Below, one piece after another: positions 27,366 to 36,305 of a stretch of 64,000 bases of DNA. This DNA is from Maricaulis sp039978735 (GTDB lineage Bacteria > Pseudomonadota > Alphaproteobacteria > Caulobacterales > Maricaulaceae). How positions within the stretch are numbered: position 1 is the first letter of the stretch; each line of letters begins with the position of its first letter. The position numbers were made by a program, and so were the translations under genes. The notes below the pieces were generated by a model. It was not told the origin of the DNA and ran no database searches. It worked only from the letters and a program-made list of their open reading frames with translations. The stretch covers positions 124,001 through 188,000 of the forward strand of contig NZ_JBDWAS010000045.1 in NCBI RefSeq assembly GCF_039978735.1, read 5' to 3'.

Positions 27366-28403
27366 TCAGGCCCGCTCCCGGATGCATGCCAACAATTCAT
27401 GGACATGCGCAACCGGGACATCGGGCGTAATGCCGTGACCCAGGTTGAAGATATGGGGCCGTCCAGACCAGCTATCCAGCAAACGCTGCGTTTCACTGCG
27501 CAAGGCCGCACCACCTGCCCGCAGCGCAGCCGGGTCGAGATGGCCCTGGACCGGCATGCCCTCGGGCAGCATCGACTGGGCCCAGGCCGGATCCATGCCG
27601 GTATCGAGCGCCACGGCCGTAACGCCGGTCTCGCGCGCATAGCGGGCGTAGAAGGCCCCGGCCCCGCGCGGAAAGCCGATGATCGGCACCGTCATGCCGG
27701 CAGCGCGCACCTTGTCGACAATCCGCTTTGTCGGCCGGATCACGACCCGTTCGAACAGGGGTTCCGGCAGTCCTTCCGCCCAGCTGTCGAAAATCTTGAG
27801 CACCTCGGCGCCGGCCTCGGCCTGCATGACCAGGTATTCCGCCGTCGCATCGGCGATCCGGTCGAGCATGCCGTCGAAGGCTTCCGGATGTTGCCAGGCC
27901 GCGACGCGGGCGGAAAACCGGTCCTTCGACCCGCCACCCTCGACCATGTAGGTCGCGACGGTCCAGGGGGCGCCGGCAAAACCGATCAGCGTTGTCTCTT
28001 CGGGAAGCTCAGGTGCAACCCGGCGCAGGGTCTCACCGACCGGCGCCAGCACCTCGCGGGCACGCTCCGGCGTCAGCGTCTCGAACGCCAGCGGATCGAA
28101 GGGTTCCAGCTTGGGACCTTCGCCCGTAACGAACCAGACCTTGCGGCCCAGCGCGATCGGGATCAGCAGGATGTCGGCAAACAGGATCGCTGCATCAAAA
28201 CCGAACCGGCGGATCGGCTGCAGAGTCACTTCAGCCGCCAGATCGGGCGAGAAACAGAAATCGATGAAGTTCTTTGCCCGGGAGCGAACCTCCCGGTACT
28301 CGTCGAGATACCGGCCGGCCTGTCGCATCAGCCAGACCGGAGGCGGGGTGCGCGTCTCTCCGGAGAGGACAGCGAGCATCGGCTTTTTCGAAGTCAGTGT
28401 CAT
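27366..28403 (-). CDS. hemE: uroporphyrinogen decarboxylase
   Basis: A 345-residue enzyme with both family signatures: PPVWLMRQAGRYLDEYR and, further on, IGFAGAPWTVATYMVEGGGS. It decarboxylates uroporphyrinogen III to coproporphyrinogen III. Its 5' end abuts the presumed replication origin; the hemE-origin junction is conserved in Caulobacter and other Alphaproteobacteria, where hemE transcription begins within the origin. Confidence 0.97.
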   Translation of the reverse strand: MTLTSKKPMLAVLSGETRTPPPVWLMRQAGRYLDEYREVRSRAKNFIDFCFSPDLAAEVTLQPIRRFGFDAAILFADILLIPIALGRKVWFVTGEGPKLEPFDPLAFETLTPERAREVLAPVGETLRRVAPELPEETTLIGFAGAPWTVATYMVEGGGSKDRFSARVAAWQHPEAFDGMLDRIADATAEYLVMQAEAGAEVLKIFDSWAEGLPEPLFERVVIRPTKRIVDKVRAAGMTVPIIGFPRGAGAFYARYARETGVTAVALDTGMDPAWAQSMLPEGMPVQGHLDPAALRAGGAALRSETQRLLDSWSGRPHIFNLGHGITPDVPVAHVHELLACIRERA

Positions 28404-28858
28404 ACCGCCTGATTAGGCATCTGCGGGCTTTCGATCAATGCGTCCTTTTCACCAGCCCCTTTTCCCTCCCAAAACCATTTAATTGAATTGATGTGATTGT
28501 AGGGCCGTGAATCGTGTGGGCGAATACGGTTATACCGTTTTGCCGGATATCCCCGTCCCCGGCGCGATATCCACAATCCGTCGATCAGGACGTCTTTGAA
28601 AACCGGATTAAAGAAAGAAATTCAATTTCTTGATCGTAGTTCTTCGCAGAATATCGTGTCGAAAACCGGATCCGCTCTGTGAATTGCCGATATTCCCGAA
28701 CAGGCTTGTTCACAGCCTCCAGCGTGTGGAAAGAGGTGTTGGTTCTGCCGGGTAACACCCGGTACTACTCACAGGGCGGGAAACGACGAGCCGGATTGTG
28801 GCCGGTTTTCCCAATTTGTTAACAGATCGTAAACGCGATCGAGGGGCAAAAACGCGCC
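28404..28858. other. probable chromosomal replication origin (oriC)
   Basis: A 455-bp non-coding gap between divergent hemE and ppsR, clearly richer in A and T than the genes on either side. Two near-consensus DnaA boxes (TTATNCACA, one mismatch each) are at 28567-28575 (ATATCCACA) and 28706-28714 (TTGTTCACA), with weaker ones at 28725 and 28817. TTAACAGATCGTAAAC at 28819-28834 is close to a CtrA site (TTAA-N7-TTAA). A 17-base inverted repeat centred on 28623 lies in an AT-rich patch, and a GANTC site is at 28509. GAAAACCGG occurs three times. The assignment rests mainly on synteny with the Caulobacter origin and the nearby parS cluster. Confidence 0.75.
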
Positions 28859-29701
28859 ATGACCGTTCCGCCATCCACACGCTTCGAAACTTGTTTCCAC
28901 ATCCATATGGTGTCGGATTCAACCGGTGAGACGTTGATGGAGGTCATGCGCGCCTCGGTCGCGCAGTTCGAGGGCACGCATCCGCTGGAGCATTTGTATG
29001 CCCTGGTGCGCTCGTCGCGGCAGATGGAACGCGTGTTCGAGGAGGTGGAGGCCTATCCCGGCGTGGTGATGTACACCATCGTCAATGCCGACCTGCGCCG
29101 GGAGCTGGAAACCCGTTGCGCCGAACTCGGCGTGCCGGCGATTGCCGTGCTCGATCCGATGCTCGCCACGCTGAGCACCTATCTTGGCCGCCCCGTGGCC
29201 AGCCGGGCCGGAGCCCAGCGCTCCCTGGACGCCGAATATTTCCGCCGTATCGACGCGCTCAATTATACAATGGCGCATGATGACGGCCAGGGTGATGATT
29301 ATGAAGCGGCCGATATCGTGCTGCTGGGCGTCAGCCGCACCTCGAAAACGCCGACCAGCGTCTATCTCGCCCATCGCGGCTATCGCGCGGCGAATATCCC
29401 GCTGGTCAAGGATGTGCCCCTGCCCGAGGCGATCTTCAAACTGCGCAATCCGTTGGTTGTCGGCCTGACTGCCTCGCCCGAGCGTATCGTGCAGATCCGC
29501 CGCAACCGCCTGCTGAGCCTGAATGAGGATCGCGATACCGACTATATCGACGACTTCGCGGTGCGCGATGAAATCCTTTATGCCAAGCGGCTCTACGCCA
29601 AGCACAAATGGCCGACCATCGATGTCACACGCCGTTCGATCGAGGAGACGGCCGCCAAGATCATCAATCTCGTCAACGAAAAGCGCGCAGCCAAATCATG
29701 A
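28859..29701 (+). CDS. ppsR: pyruvate, water/phosphate dikinase regulatory protein (DUF299)
   Basis: A 280-residue bifunctional kinase/pyrophosphorylase. FHIHMVSDSTGETLMEVMRA starts the fold and GVSRTSKTPTSVYLAHRGY is the P-loop signature of the family. It inactivates PEP synthase or pyruvate phosphate dikinase by ADP-dependent phosphorylation and reverses this with phosphate. It is the first gene right of the presumed origin, as in Caulobacter, and overlaps maf by four bases. Whether the target is PpsA or PpdK cannot be told from this window. Confidence 0.93.
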   Translation: MTVPPSTRFETCFHIHMVSDSTGETLMEVMRASVAQFEGTHPLEHLYALVRSSRQMERVFEEVEAYPGVVMYTIVNADLRRELETRCAELGVPAIAVLDPMLATLSTYLGRPVASRAGAQRSLDAEYFRRIDALNYTMAHDDGQGDDYEAADIVLLGVSRTSKTPTSVYLAHRGYRAANIPLVKDVPLPEAIFKLRNPLVVGLTASPERIVQIRRNRLLSLNEDRDTDYIDDFAVRDEILYAKRLYAKHKWPTIDVTRRSIEETAAKIINLVNEKRAAKS

Positions 29702-30288
29702 CCGAATTCGTCCTCGCTTCCGGCAGTCAGATCCGCCGCCAGATCCTCGACAATGCGGGCATCGAATTCTCGGTCGAAAAGCCCGATGTCGACGAAAGCG
29801 TGATCAAGGATCAGCGCAGCGATCTCTCACCGGCCGAGATGGCGCTGGTTCTGGGCAAGGCGAAGGCCGAAGCGGTGTCGCGTGGCCGGCCGCGTGCCCT
29901 CGTTCTGGGTGCCGACCAGACGATGGAACTCGATGGTGCCCTGCTCGACAAGCTCCCGGATGCTGCCCTTGCCCGCGATCGTCTTATGGCGATGCGCGGC
30001 CGCGCGCATCAGCTGCATTCCGGCCTGGCGCTTTACCGCGGCGGTGAATGCGTCTGGCAGCACCAGCAATCCTCCACCCTGCATGTGCGCGCCTTTTCCG
30101 ACGCGTTTCTCGACGACTATCTCGAACGCGCCGGTTTTGCGCTGACTGCCAGCGTCGGTGCCTATGCGTTCGAAGGTCTGGGCGCGCAATTGTTCGAGAA
30201 GATCGAAGGCGATTACTACGCCATTCTCGGCCTGCCGCTCCTGCCGCTGCTGGATGCGCTGCGCGAATTCGACGTGATCCCGGCATGA
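29698..30288 (+). CDS. Maf family nucleotide pyrophosphatase
   Basis: A 196-residue Maf-like protein, opening LASGSQIRRQILDNAG, with the ADQTM pocket and KIEGDYYAILGLPLLPLLDAL at the end. Maf proteins hydrolyse modified or canonical nucleoside triphosphates (for example dTTP, UTP, m7GTP) as house-cleaning enzymes. The ATG overlaps the ppsR stop (ATGA), and its own stop overlaps aroE, giving a tightly packed operon. Confidence 0.92.
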   Translation: MTEFVLASGSQIRRQILDNAGIEFSVEKPDVDESVIKDQRSDLSPAEMALVLGKAKAEAVSRGRPRALVLGADQTMELDGALLDKLPDAALARDRLMAMRGRAHQLHSGLALYRGGECVWQHQQSSTLHVRAFSDAFLDDYLERAGFALTASVGAYAFEGLGAQLFEKIEGDYYAILGLPLLPLLDALREFDVIPA

Positions 30289-31136
30289 CGGTCGGGCTAA
30301 CAGGCCGCGCGGTCTTCGCCGGTGTGGCGGGTGATCCGGTCGCGCACTCGCTGTCGCCCCGGCTGATGGCGCACTGGATCCGCACGCTCGGACTGGACGC
30401 CGCCTATCTGCCGTTTGCCGTGCCGCCTTCAGGTTTCGAGGCTTTTGTGCGCGGGCTGGCCCTTACCCAGGCAAGCGGGCTCAATGTCACCCTGCCGCAC
30501 AAGGAGACTGCCCTTGCCCTGGCCGATCGGGCAACCCCGGCTGCGCGGGTCATCGGGGCGGCCAACCTCCTGACATTCCACGAAGACGGAATTCTCGCCG
30601 ACAACAGCGATGCAGCCGGCTTTCTTGCAGCGCTCGAACCGGCTGAGCCCGACTATGCCGGCTCGACAGCCCTTGTAATCGGAGCGGGCGGAGCGGCGCG
30701 GGCGCTGGTCCATGCGCTGGTGACATCGGGTGTCAAAAACCTGCTCATTTCCAACCGGACTGCCGGCCGGGCCCGGGCGCTCGCGGCTGAACTTGCCCCC
30801 GACGCCGGCATTGTCCCTTGGGACGACCGCGATGCGGCCCTCGCCGAGGCCGACATCGTCGTCAATGCGACGGCGCTTGGACTGAAGGGCGAGAACGATC
30901 TCGTCATGGACTGGGCGAAGGCCCGGACCGGCGCGATCGTGTTCGACAGTGTCTACACACCGCTGGTCACGGGGTTTCTCGGCGGGGCGAGGCAGGCCGG
31001 TCTGAAAACCATTGACGGGCTGGATATGCTGATCGGCCAGGCCCGGCCCAGCTTCCGGGCCTTCTTCGGCCAGGATGCGCCGGCCGATCCGCCGGTTCGT
31101 CCGGTCCTGCTCGAAGCGCTGGGAGCCCGCCCGTGA
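30285..31136 (+). CDS. aroE: shikimate dehydrogenase (NADP+)
   Basis: A 283-residue enzyme converting 3-dehydroshikimate to shikimate in aromatic amino-acid synthesis. Substrate-binding residues are in SLSPRLMAHW and NVTLPHKETAL (catalytic Lys), and NADP is bound by VIGAGGAARALVHAL and SNRTAGRA. Four-base overlaps on both sides place it inside the ppsR-maf-aroE-coaE operon. Confidence 0.96.
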   Translation: MTVGLTGRAVFAGVAGDPVAHSLSPRLMAHWIRTLGLDAAYLPFAVPPSGFEAFVRGLALTQASGLNVTLPHKETALALADRATPAARVIGAANLLTFHEDGILADNSDAAGFLAALEPAEPDYAGSTALVIGAGGAARALVHALVTSGVKNLLISNRTAGRARALAAELAPDAGIVPWDDRDAALAEADIVVNATALGLKGENDLVMDWAKARTGAIVFDSVYTPLVTGFLGGARQAGLKTIDGLDMLIGQARPSFRAFFGQDAPADPPVRPVLLEALGARP

Positions 31137-31726
31137 AAATCATCGGTCTGACAGGGTCCATCGGCATGGGAAAGTCGGCAACAGCCAGGCTGTTCCGCGA
31201 AGCCGGCATCCCGGTCTTCGACTCCGATGCCTGCGTGCATGCACTCTATGATGCTGGCGGCGCGGCTGTCGGGCCGGTGGAAGCCGCTTTCCCGGGCTCG
31301 CTGGCAGAGGACGGGTCGATCGACCGGGCGCGTCTTTCCCGGCAGCTGAACGAGGACCCGGACGGTTTTGCGCGCCTTGAAGCCATCGTACATCCCCTTG
31401 TCGGCGAGGCCCGGCAGCACTTTCTCGATGCGGCGCGGAAAGACGGTGCCGATATCGTGATCCTGGACGTGCCGCTCCTGTTCGAGACCGGCGGTCATGA
31501 ACATGTCGATGCGGTGATTGCCGTGCATGCACCGCATCATGTCCGCCGCGAACGCGTGCTGCAGCGGCCCGGCATGACGGAAGACAAGCTGGCCGCCATA
31601 ATCGCGCGGCAGACACCTGATTCGGTGAAGCTGGAAAAAGCGGACTATATCGTTGAAACATCGGGCGGTTTCGACGATGCGCGTCAGCAGGTTGGCAAGA
31701 TCATTGCGGCCCTGCGCGCCAGCTAG
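31133..31726 (+). CDS. coaE: dephospho-CoA kinase
   Basis: A 197-residue P-loop kinase for the last step of coenzyme A synthesis. Walker A is GLTGSIGMGKSATARLF; DSDACVHALY and VILDVPLLFETG follow. It starts with GTG overlapping the aroE stop (GTGA), a coupling arrangement shared by its neighbours. Confidence 0.95.
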   Translation: MKIIGLTGSIGMGKSATARLFREAGIPVFDSDACVHALYDAGGAAVGPVEAAFPGSLAEDGSIDRARLSRQLNEDPDGFARLEAIVHPLVGEARQHFLDAARKDGADIVILDVPLLFETGGHEHVDAVIAVHAPHHVRRERVLQRPGMTEDKLAAIIARQTPDSVKLEKADYIVETSGGFDDARQQVGKIIAALRAS

Positions 31727-31779
31727 ACATTCCGGCCGCCGGGCAAGCGGCCGACAGCCAGAGAGGTTCAGGGGCGGAC

Positions 31780-32472
31780 ATGCGGGAAATCGTCTTCGAT
31801 ACGGAAACCACGGGTCTTGATCCCAATACCGGCGACCGGGTGACCGAGCTGGGCTGCGTCGAGGTAATCGACTGCATCCCGACCGGCAAGACCTTCCACG
31901 CCTATGTCAATCCGCAGCGCTCCATCCCCAAGGAAGTGATCGAGATCACCGGTTTGACCGCGGAATTCCTCGCCGACAAGCCGCTGTTCGAGGAGATCGC
32001 CGAGGATTTCCTGGCCTTTGTCGGCGACGCCGTCCTGGTCGCGCACAATGCGCCCTTCGACCGCGGCTTTATCAATATGGAGCTCGCCCGGCTCGGCCAC
32101 CCCATCTATCCGGAAGATCGGTTCAAGGACACGGCCCGGATCGCCCGCGCGAAATTTCCCGGCTCCTATGTGTCGCTGGATGCGCTGTGCAAGCGGTTCG
32201 ATATCTCGCTCGACACGCGTGACAAGCACGGCGCGCTGATCGACGCCCTGCTGCTGGCCGAGGTTTATCTGGAACTGACCGGCGGGCGCACCCGGGCGCT
32301 CGACCTGTCGGGTCGGCATGCCTCAACGGATGGCAAGGTGGCGTTTCCCGCGCGTGCGCCGCGGCCGCAGCCGCTGGTCTCGCGCGTGTCCGACGCAGAG
32401 CGCGCCGCCCATGCCGCCTTTATCGACGAGCTGGGTGACGACGCGCTCTGGAAACGTCTGTCGAACGTCTAG
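31780..32472 (+). CDS. dnaQ: DNA polymerase III epsilon subunit, 3'-5' exonuclease
   Basis: A 230-residue proofreading subunit. Exo I is FDTETTGLDP (D7, E9), Exo II is VAHNAPFDRGFINME, and Exo III is DKHGALIDALLLAEVY, giving the DEDDh active site. The C-terminal tail is the polymerase-binding segment. It is the fifth gene right of the origin, as in Caulobacter, and its stop lies ten bases from the convergent secB stop. Confidence 0.96.
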   Translation: MREIVFDTETTGLDPNTGDRVTELGCVEVIDCIPTGKTFHAYVNPQRSIPKEVIEITGLTAEFLADKPLFEEIAEDFLAFVGDAVLVAHNAPFDRGFINMELARLGHPIYPEDRFKDTARIARAKFPGSYVSLDALCKRFDISLDTRDKHGALIDALLLAEVYLELTGGRTRALDLSGRHASTDGKVAFPARAPRPQPLVSRVSDAERAAHAAFIDELGDDALWKRLSNV

Positions 32473-32482
32473 CGGCGTCGCG

Positions 32483-33016
32483 TCAGTTCGACGCGGCCGG
32501 ATCGCCATTGCCATTGGTGTCGGCGCCCGGAACGGCGGCGGCACGCTTGGCCAGCTGCTGGCGATAGAGGCTGGCGAAATCCACCGGATCCAGCATCAGC
32601 GGCGGGAAATTACCGTCGCGCGTGGTGTCGGCGAGGATGCGGCGCGCATAGGGGAAGATCATGCGCGGGCATTCGATCAGCAGGAAGGGCTCGCGCTCGG
32701 CGTCCGGGATATTGGCCAGCTGGAACAGGCCGCCATAGGTCAGCTCGGCGATGAAGACGATGCTGTCTTCGCCGGCTTCGCTCTTGCGGCTGGCGCGAGA
32801 GCTGATGACCAGCAGGACTTCGAACGTGTCATCGCCGACATTGCGGGCGCGCACGTCGATCGACAGGTCGATGCCGGGGGCCGGCTGACCCGGACGCAGC
32901 GTGTCCGGTGCGCCGGGATTTTCGAAGGAGAGGTCCTTCACATACTGCGCCAGCACGCGAAGCTGCGGCTGGGCGGGCGTCTGGGTGTCGGTCGGCGTGG
33001 ACGGTGCGTCGGTCAT
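32483..33016 (-). CDS. secB: protein-export chaperone SecB
   Basis: A 177-residue tetrameric chaperone. RVLAQYVKDLSFENPGAP is the diagnostic N-terminal block, followed by AELTYGGLFQLANI and ECPRMIFPYARRILAD. It keeps preproteins unfolded and delivers them to SecA. The C-terminal tail is longer and richer in Ala, Asn and Gly than in E. coli. It is divergent from the Tim44-like gene across 202 bp. Confidence 0.96.
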   Translation of the reverse strand: MTDAPSTPTDTQTPAQPQLRVLAQYVKDLSFENPGAPDTLRPGQPAPGIDLSIDVRARNVGDDTFEVLLVISSRASRKSEAGEDSIVFIAELTYGGLFQLANIPDAEREPFLLIECPRMIFPYARRILADTTRDGNFPPLMLDPVDFASLYRQQLAKRAAAVPGADTNGNGDPAASN

Positions 33017-33218
33017 TTAAGTCCCCGGATGAGCCCCGGTTCGGGCAAGGTGAATGTCGGACCCCTCAACAGGGCCGTACTGAAACAAGGCGGGCCCGTT
33101 AACATGCGGGCCTGCCTGCGGCAAGCTGGCAGCACCACAGCGCAGAGGCTGACGTGACCGCCAATCCGGCCTATATCTAGGGACTGGACCTGTTGCTTGC
33201 CCAGTCTGGCGGACCTTG

Positions 33219-33848
33219 ATGATCGAACTCCTCTCGACCCTTATCTTCGGTGCCATAGCCGTTTTCTTCGCCATCCGCCTGTATTCAGTGCTCGGACGGC
33301 GCGAAGGCCATATGGAAGCGCCAGCGCCCCGGGATGTCGAAACCCGCAAGGACCTGGCGTCGGATAGCGCCACGCATCTGCGCCCGGCCTTCGAGGGTCC
33401 GGCCGCTGCGGGTCTGGAAGCCATTGCCGCTGCCGATACCAGTTTCGACCCGGCACGCTTCCTGGAAGGCGCCCGCGCCGCCTACGAAATGATTGTCGAG
33501 GCCTTTGCCCGCGGCGATCGCGAGACGCTCAAACCGCTGCTCGCGCCGGCCGTCTACGACCGCTACGAGGCCGCCATTGCCAAGCGTGAGACGAAGGGCG
33601 AGACCGTGCGCACCGAGATCGAGCGTATCCGTTCGGCCGAGATCACCGAGGCGGACCACACCGATCATGTCGCGACGATCAAGGTGCATTTCGATGCCGA
33701 GATTGCGACCGAGACCCTGGACGCCAATGGCAAGTCCGTCGCCGGCGACTTCAATCGCCTCTCGACGGTGCATGAGGACTGGGTCTTCCAGCGCCGCACG
33801 GACGACAGCAATCCGAACTGGGTGCTGACCCGTGTCGCTTCGGCTTAG
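33219..33848 (+). CDS. Tim44-like domain inner-membrane protein (TimA type)
   Basis: A 209-residue protein with one N-terminal membrane helix (MMIELLSTLIFGAIAVFFAIRLY) and a C-terminal Tim44-like domain (FLEGARAAYEMIVEAFARGD, LLAPAVYDRYEAAIAKRE). In Caulobacter the TimA protein with this layout is an inner-membrane protein related to mitochondrial Tim44; its bacterial role is unsettled. It shares 17 bases with the start of mltA. Confidence 0.9.
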   Translation: MIELLSTLIFGAIAVFFAIRLYSVLGRREGHMEAPAPRDVETRKDLASDSATHLRPAFEGPAAAGLEAIAAADTSFDPARFLEGARAAYEMIVEAFARGDRETLKPLLAPAVYDRYEAAIAKRETKGETVRTEIERIRSAEITEADHTDHVATIKVHFDAEIATETLDANGKSVAGDFNRLSTVHEDWVFQRRTDDSNPNWVLTRVASA

Positions 33849-35085
33849 ACGCCGGCGCGCACCCTGGACGGTCGCGGCCGGTTGTCTGCTGCTGATTGCC
33901 TGCCAGCCGGAGCCTGAACCCGCGCCGCAGCCGGACGAACCGCCGGCGCCGGTCCCCGACACGCTCGAATTCCTGCCCGCCAGCTGGGATGCACTGCCCG
34001 GCTGGGCAGAGGCCGATCTCGCCGACGCGCAATCGGCCTTCCTGCGCAGCTGTGAACGTCTGCGGGTGCGCGATGCAGTCGCGCCGCTGAGCGAACGGGC
34101 CGCCTGGGCCGGAACGGTCGCCGACTGGCGCGAGGCCTGTACCCAGCTCGATGCGGTGGAGCCCGGCACGGCGCCGCTGCAGCCGGTCTTCGAGGCGGTA
34201 TTCACGCCGGTCCGCGTGGTCGCCGTCGAGCCGGAGAGCGGGACCGAGGCACAAACCGGCATGATGACAGGCTATTACGAGCCTTTCGTCCATGTCCGCC
34301 CGGAGCCCGGGGACGGGTTTACCCAGCCCTTGCGCCGTCGGCCGGACGATCTGGTGACGGTCGATCTGGGCCGGTTCGATCCGGCCTTGGCCGGGCGCCG
34401 CATTGTCGGCGAGGTGCGTGGCGGTGAGCTGGTGCTCTACAAGGATCGTGGCGAGATCGAACGCCAGGATGCCGGCGAGGTTTTCGCCTGGGGCCGTCCG
34501 GCCGATGTCTTCTTCCTGCAGATCCAGGGCTCCGGCCGCCTCGTCTGGCCCGACGGTCATCAGGAGCGTGCCGCCTTTGCCGCCCACAACGGCCTGCCCT
34601 ACCGTTCGATCGGACGTGAACTGATCGAGCGGGGCGAGCTGGAGGCGCATGTGGCCTCCAAGGCGGGGATCGAGGCCTGGCTGGAGGAAAATGGTCCGCA
34701 GGCGACGGCCGAGCTCTTCTCGGTCAATCCGCGCTATGTCTTCTTCCAGACCCGGACGTTGGACGATCCCGCGATCGGCCCGTCCGGTTCGGCCGGCGTG
34801 CCGCTGACACCGATGGCCTCGATCGCGGTGGATCCGTCCCAGCACGCCTATGGCGTGCCGGTCTGGCTGAGTGCCGATCTGCCCGAGCTGGGTCCCTGGT
34901 CCGGCCTGGTTGTCACCCAGGATACCGGCGGGGCGATCACGGGACCGCTGCGGGTGGATTTTTTCTGGGGCTGGGGCGAGGCGGCGGAACGCCGGGCCGG
35001 CTCTACCCGGGCGCAGGCGGAATGGGTGATGCTGTTGCCGCACACAGTGGTTGCACGCCTGTTCGCCGAACGCCCGCCTGCGTGA
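33832..35085 (+). CDS. mltA: membrane-bound lytic murein transglycosylase A
   Basis: A 417-residue lipoprotein: signal sequence with lipobox LIAC (C24), a proline-rich linker, then the MltA barrel (GMMTGYYEPFVH, FFLQIQGSGRLVWPDG) and the 3D domain with the catalytic aspartate (TQDTGGAITGPLRVDFFWG). It cleaves peptidoglycan glycan strands to form 1,6-anhydro ends. It starts with GTG inside the Tim44-like gene and is followed six bases later by an Smr gene. Confidence 0.94.
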   Translation: MSLRLRRRRAPWTVAAGCLLLIACQPEPEPAPQPDEPPAPVPDTLEFLPASWDALPGWAEADLADAQSAFLRSCERLRVRDAVAPLSERAAWAGTVADWREACTQLDAVEPGTAPLQPVFEAVFTPVRVVAVEPESGTEAQTGMMTGYYEPFVHVRPEPGDGFTQPLRRRPDDLVTVDLGRFDPALAGRRIVGEVRGGELVLYKDRGEIERQDAGEVFAWGRPADVFFLQIQGSGRLVWPDGHQERAAFAAHNGLPYRSIGRELIERGELEAHVASKAGIEAWLEENGPQATAELFSVNPRYVFFQTRTLDDPAIGPSGSAGVPLTPMASIAVDPSQHAYGVPVWLSADLPELGPWSGLVVTQDTGGAITGPLRVDFFWGWGEAAERRAGSTRAQAEWVMLLPHTVVARLFAERPPA

Positions 35086-35091
35086 CCGCCG

Positions 35092-35697
35092 ATGAAGGGC
35101 AAGCGGACAATACGGCCCGAGGAGCGTGCGCTCTGGCGGAAAGTGGCGCGTTCGGTGACCCCGCTCGATGATGCCAAGAAGCAGTCACTTGAGCATGACG
35201 AAGAGCCCCCATTGGTGCCCCCTTCGAGTGACATTGATGCCCCATCCGGTGACGTTTCCGCCCGCAAGCCGGACAGGCCGCTGCCGCAGCGTCATGCCTA
35301 TCGCGATCCGGCCACCCATCGCCCGCCGGTGCCGCATGACCGTTCGACGGAAAAACGCGTGCGCCGGGGACGGGTGGAGATCGACGCCCGCCTCGATCTG
35401 CACGGCCTGACCCAGGACCAGGCGCTGTCCTCGCTGCGCCATTTTATCACGATGGCCCACAGGGGGGGATATCGCACCGTTCTGGTGATCACCGGCAAGG
35501 GGCTGAAGACGCGCGAGCGCGATGCCGAGCCCTGGGACTATGTCGAGGAACCCGGCGTGCTGCGCCGCAAACTGCCGGAATGGCTGGGTAGTCCGGAATT
35601 CCGTCAGCAGGTGTCAGGAATAGCGCCCGCCCATATCCGCCATGGCGGCGGCGGCGCCTTCTATGTGACGCTGCGGGTCAAGCCGAAAACCGGCTGA
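35092..35697 (+). CDS. Smr/MutS2 C-terminal domain protein
   Basis: A 201-residue protein with a charged, probably disordered N-terminal half and a C-terminal Smr domain: RLDLHGLTQDQALSSLRHFI, VLVITGKGLK, and HGGGGAFYVTLR. Smr domains are nucleases or nucleic-acid binders linked to ribosome rescue or DNA repair. The order Tim44-mltA-Smr is conserved near alphaproteobacterial origins. Confidence 0.93.
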   Translation: MKGKRTIRPEERALWRKVARSVTPLDDAKKQSLEHDEEPPLVPPSSDIDAPSGDVSARKPDRPLPQRHAYRDPATHRPPVPHDRSTEKRVRRGRVEIDARLDLHGLTQDQALSSLRHFITMAHRGGYRTVLVITGKGLKTRERDAEPWDYVEEPGVLRRKLPEWLGSPEFRQQVSGIAPAHIRHGGGGAFYVTLRVKPKTG

Positions 35698-35716
35698 TAC
35701 GACAGGACAGATCAGG

Positions 35717-36295
35717 ATGAGCGAAGAGAGCTATATGATCCGCCGGCCCACGGCGGAGGAGACGGCGCGTCTGACCGTGCTGTCGGGCTGTTCCGGCGGC
35801 GGCAAGTCGAGCCTGCTCAAGGAACTGGCCCGGCGCGGCCATGCGGTGCGGCCCGAACCCGGCCGCCAGATCGTGCGCGAGCAGACGCTGATCGACGGTC
35901 CGGGCCTGCCCTGGAAGGACCTTTCGTGCTTTGTTGACCTGTGCCTGTCGCGCGCGACGCACTTTCACGCGACCGCTGTGGCGGAGGCGCGGCGGACGAT
36001 TTTCGACCGCTCGGTCGTGGATGCCGTTGCCGCGCTGGAGCGGGCGGGACTTGCCGTGGCCGGTCACCATCGCCGGATCGTCGAGCGGCTGCGCTATGCG
36101 CGTACGGTCTTCCTGGTCCCGCCCTGGCAGGAGCTGTTCGAGCAGGATGGCGAGCGGCAGCACGATTTCGGCGTCGCGGTGGCCGAGTACGAGCATCTGC
36201 TGACCGCCTATCCGGCCGCAGGTTATGATGTCGAGATTGTGCCGAAGGGTCCGCTGGCCGAGCGGGCCGATTTCATCGAGGCCCGGCTGGCTTGA
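35717..36295 (+). CDS. AAA family ATPase (AAA_28-type P-loop protein)
   Basis: A 192-residue P-loop protein. Walker A is LSGCSGGGKSSLLKELA, and a Walker B-like strand is RRTIFDRSVVDAVAALE. The fold resembles small nucleoside-kinase-like ATPases of the AAA_28 group, whose substrates are unknown. It is the last gene of the rightward run after Smr. Confidence 0.8.
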   Translation: MSEESYMIRRPTAEETARLTVLSGCSGGGKSSLLKELARRGHAVRPEPGRQIVREQTLIDGPGLPWKDLSCFVDLCLSRATHFHATAVAEARRTIFDRSVVDAVAALERAGLAVAGHHRRIVERLRYARTVFLVPPWQELFEQDGERQHDFGVAVAEYEHLLTAYPAAGYDVEIVPKGPLAERADFIEARLA

Positions 36296-36305
36296 AGGCT
36301 GAACA

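Noticed and set aside
27489..27504. GTTTCACTGCGC inside hemE as a parS site
   Set aside because: Only the left half matches; the right half has no GTGAAAC, so ParB recognition is unlikely.
28608..28622. TTAA-N7-AATT as a second CtrA site in the origin
   Set aside because: The second half-site reads AATT instead of TTAA; too weak compared with the site at 28819.
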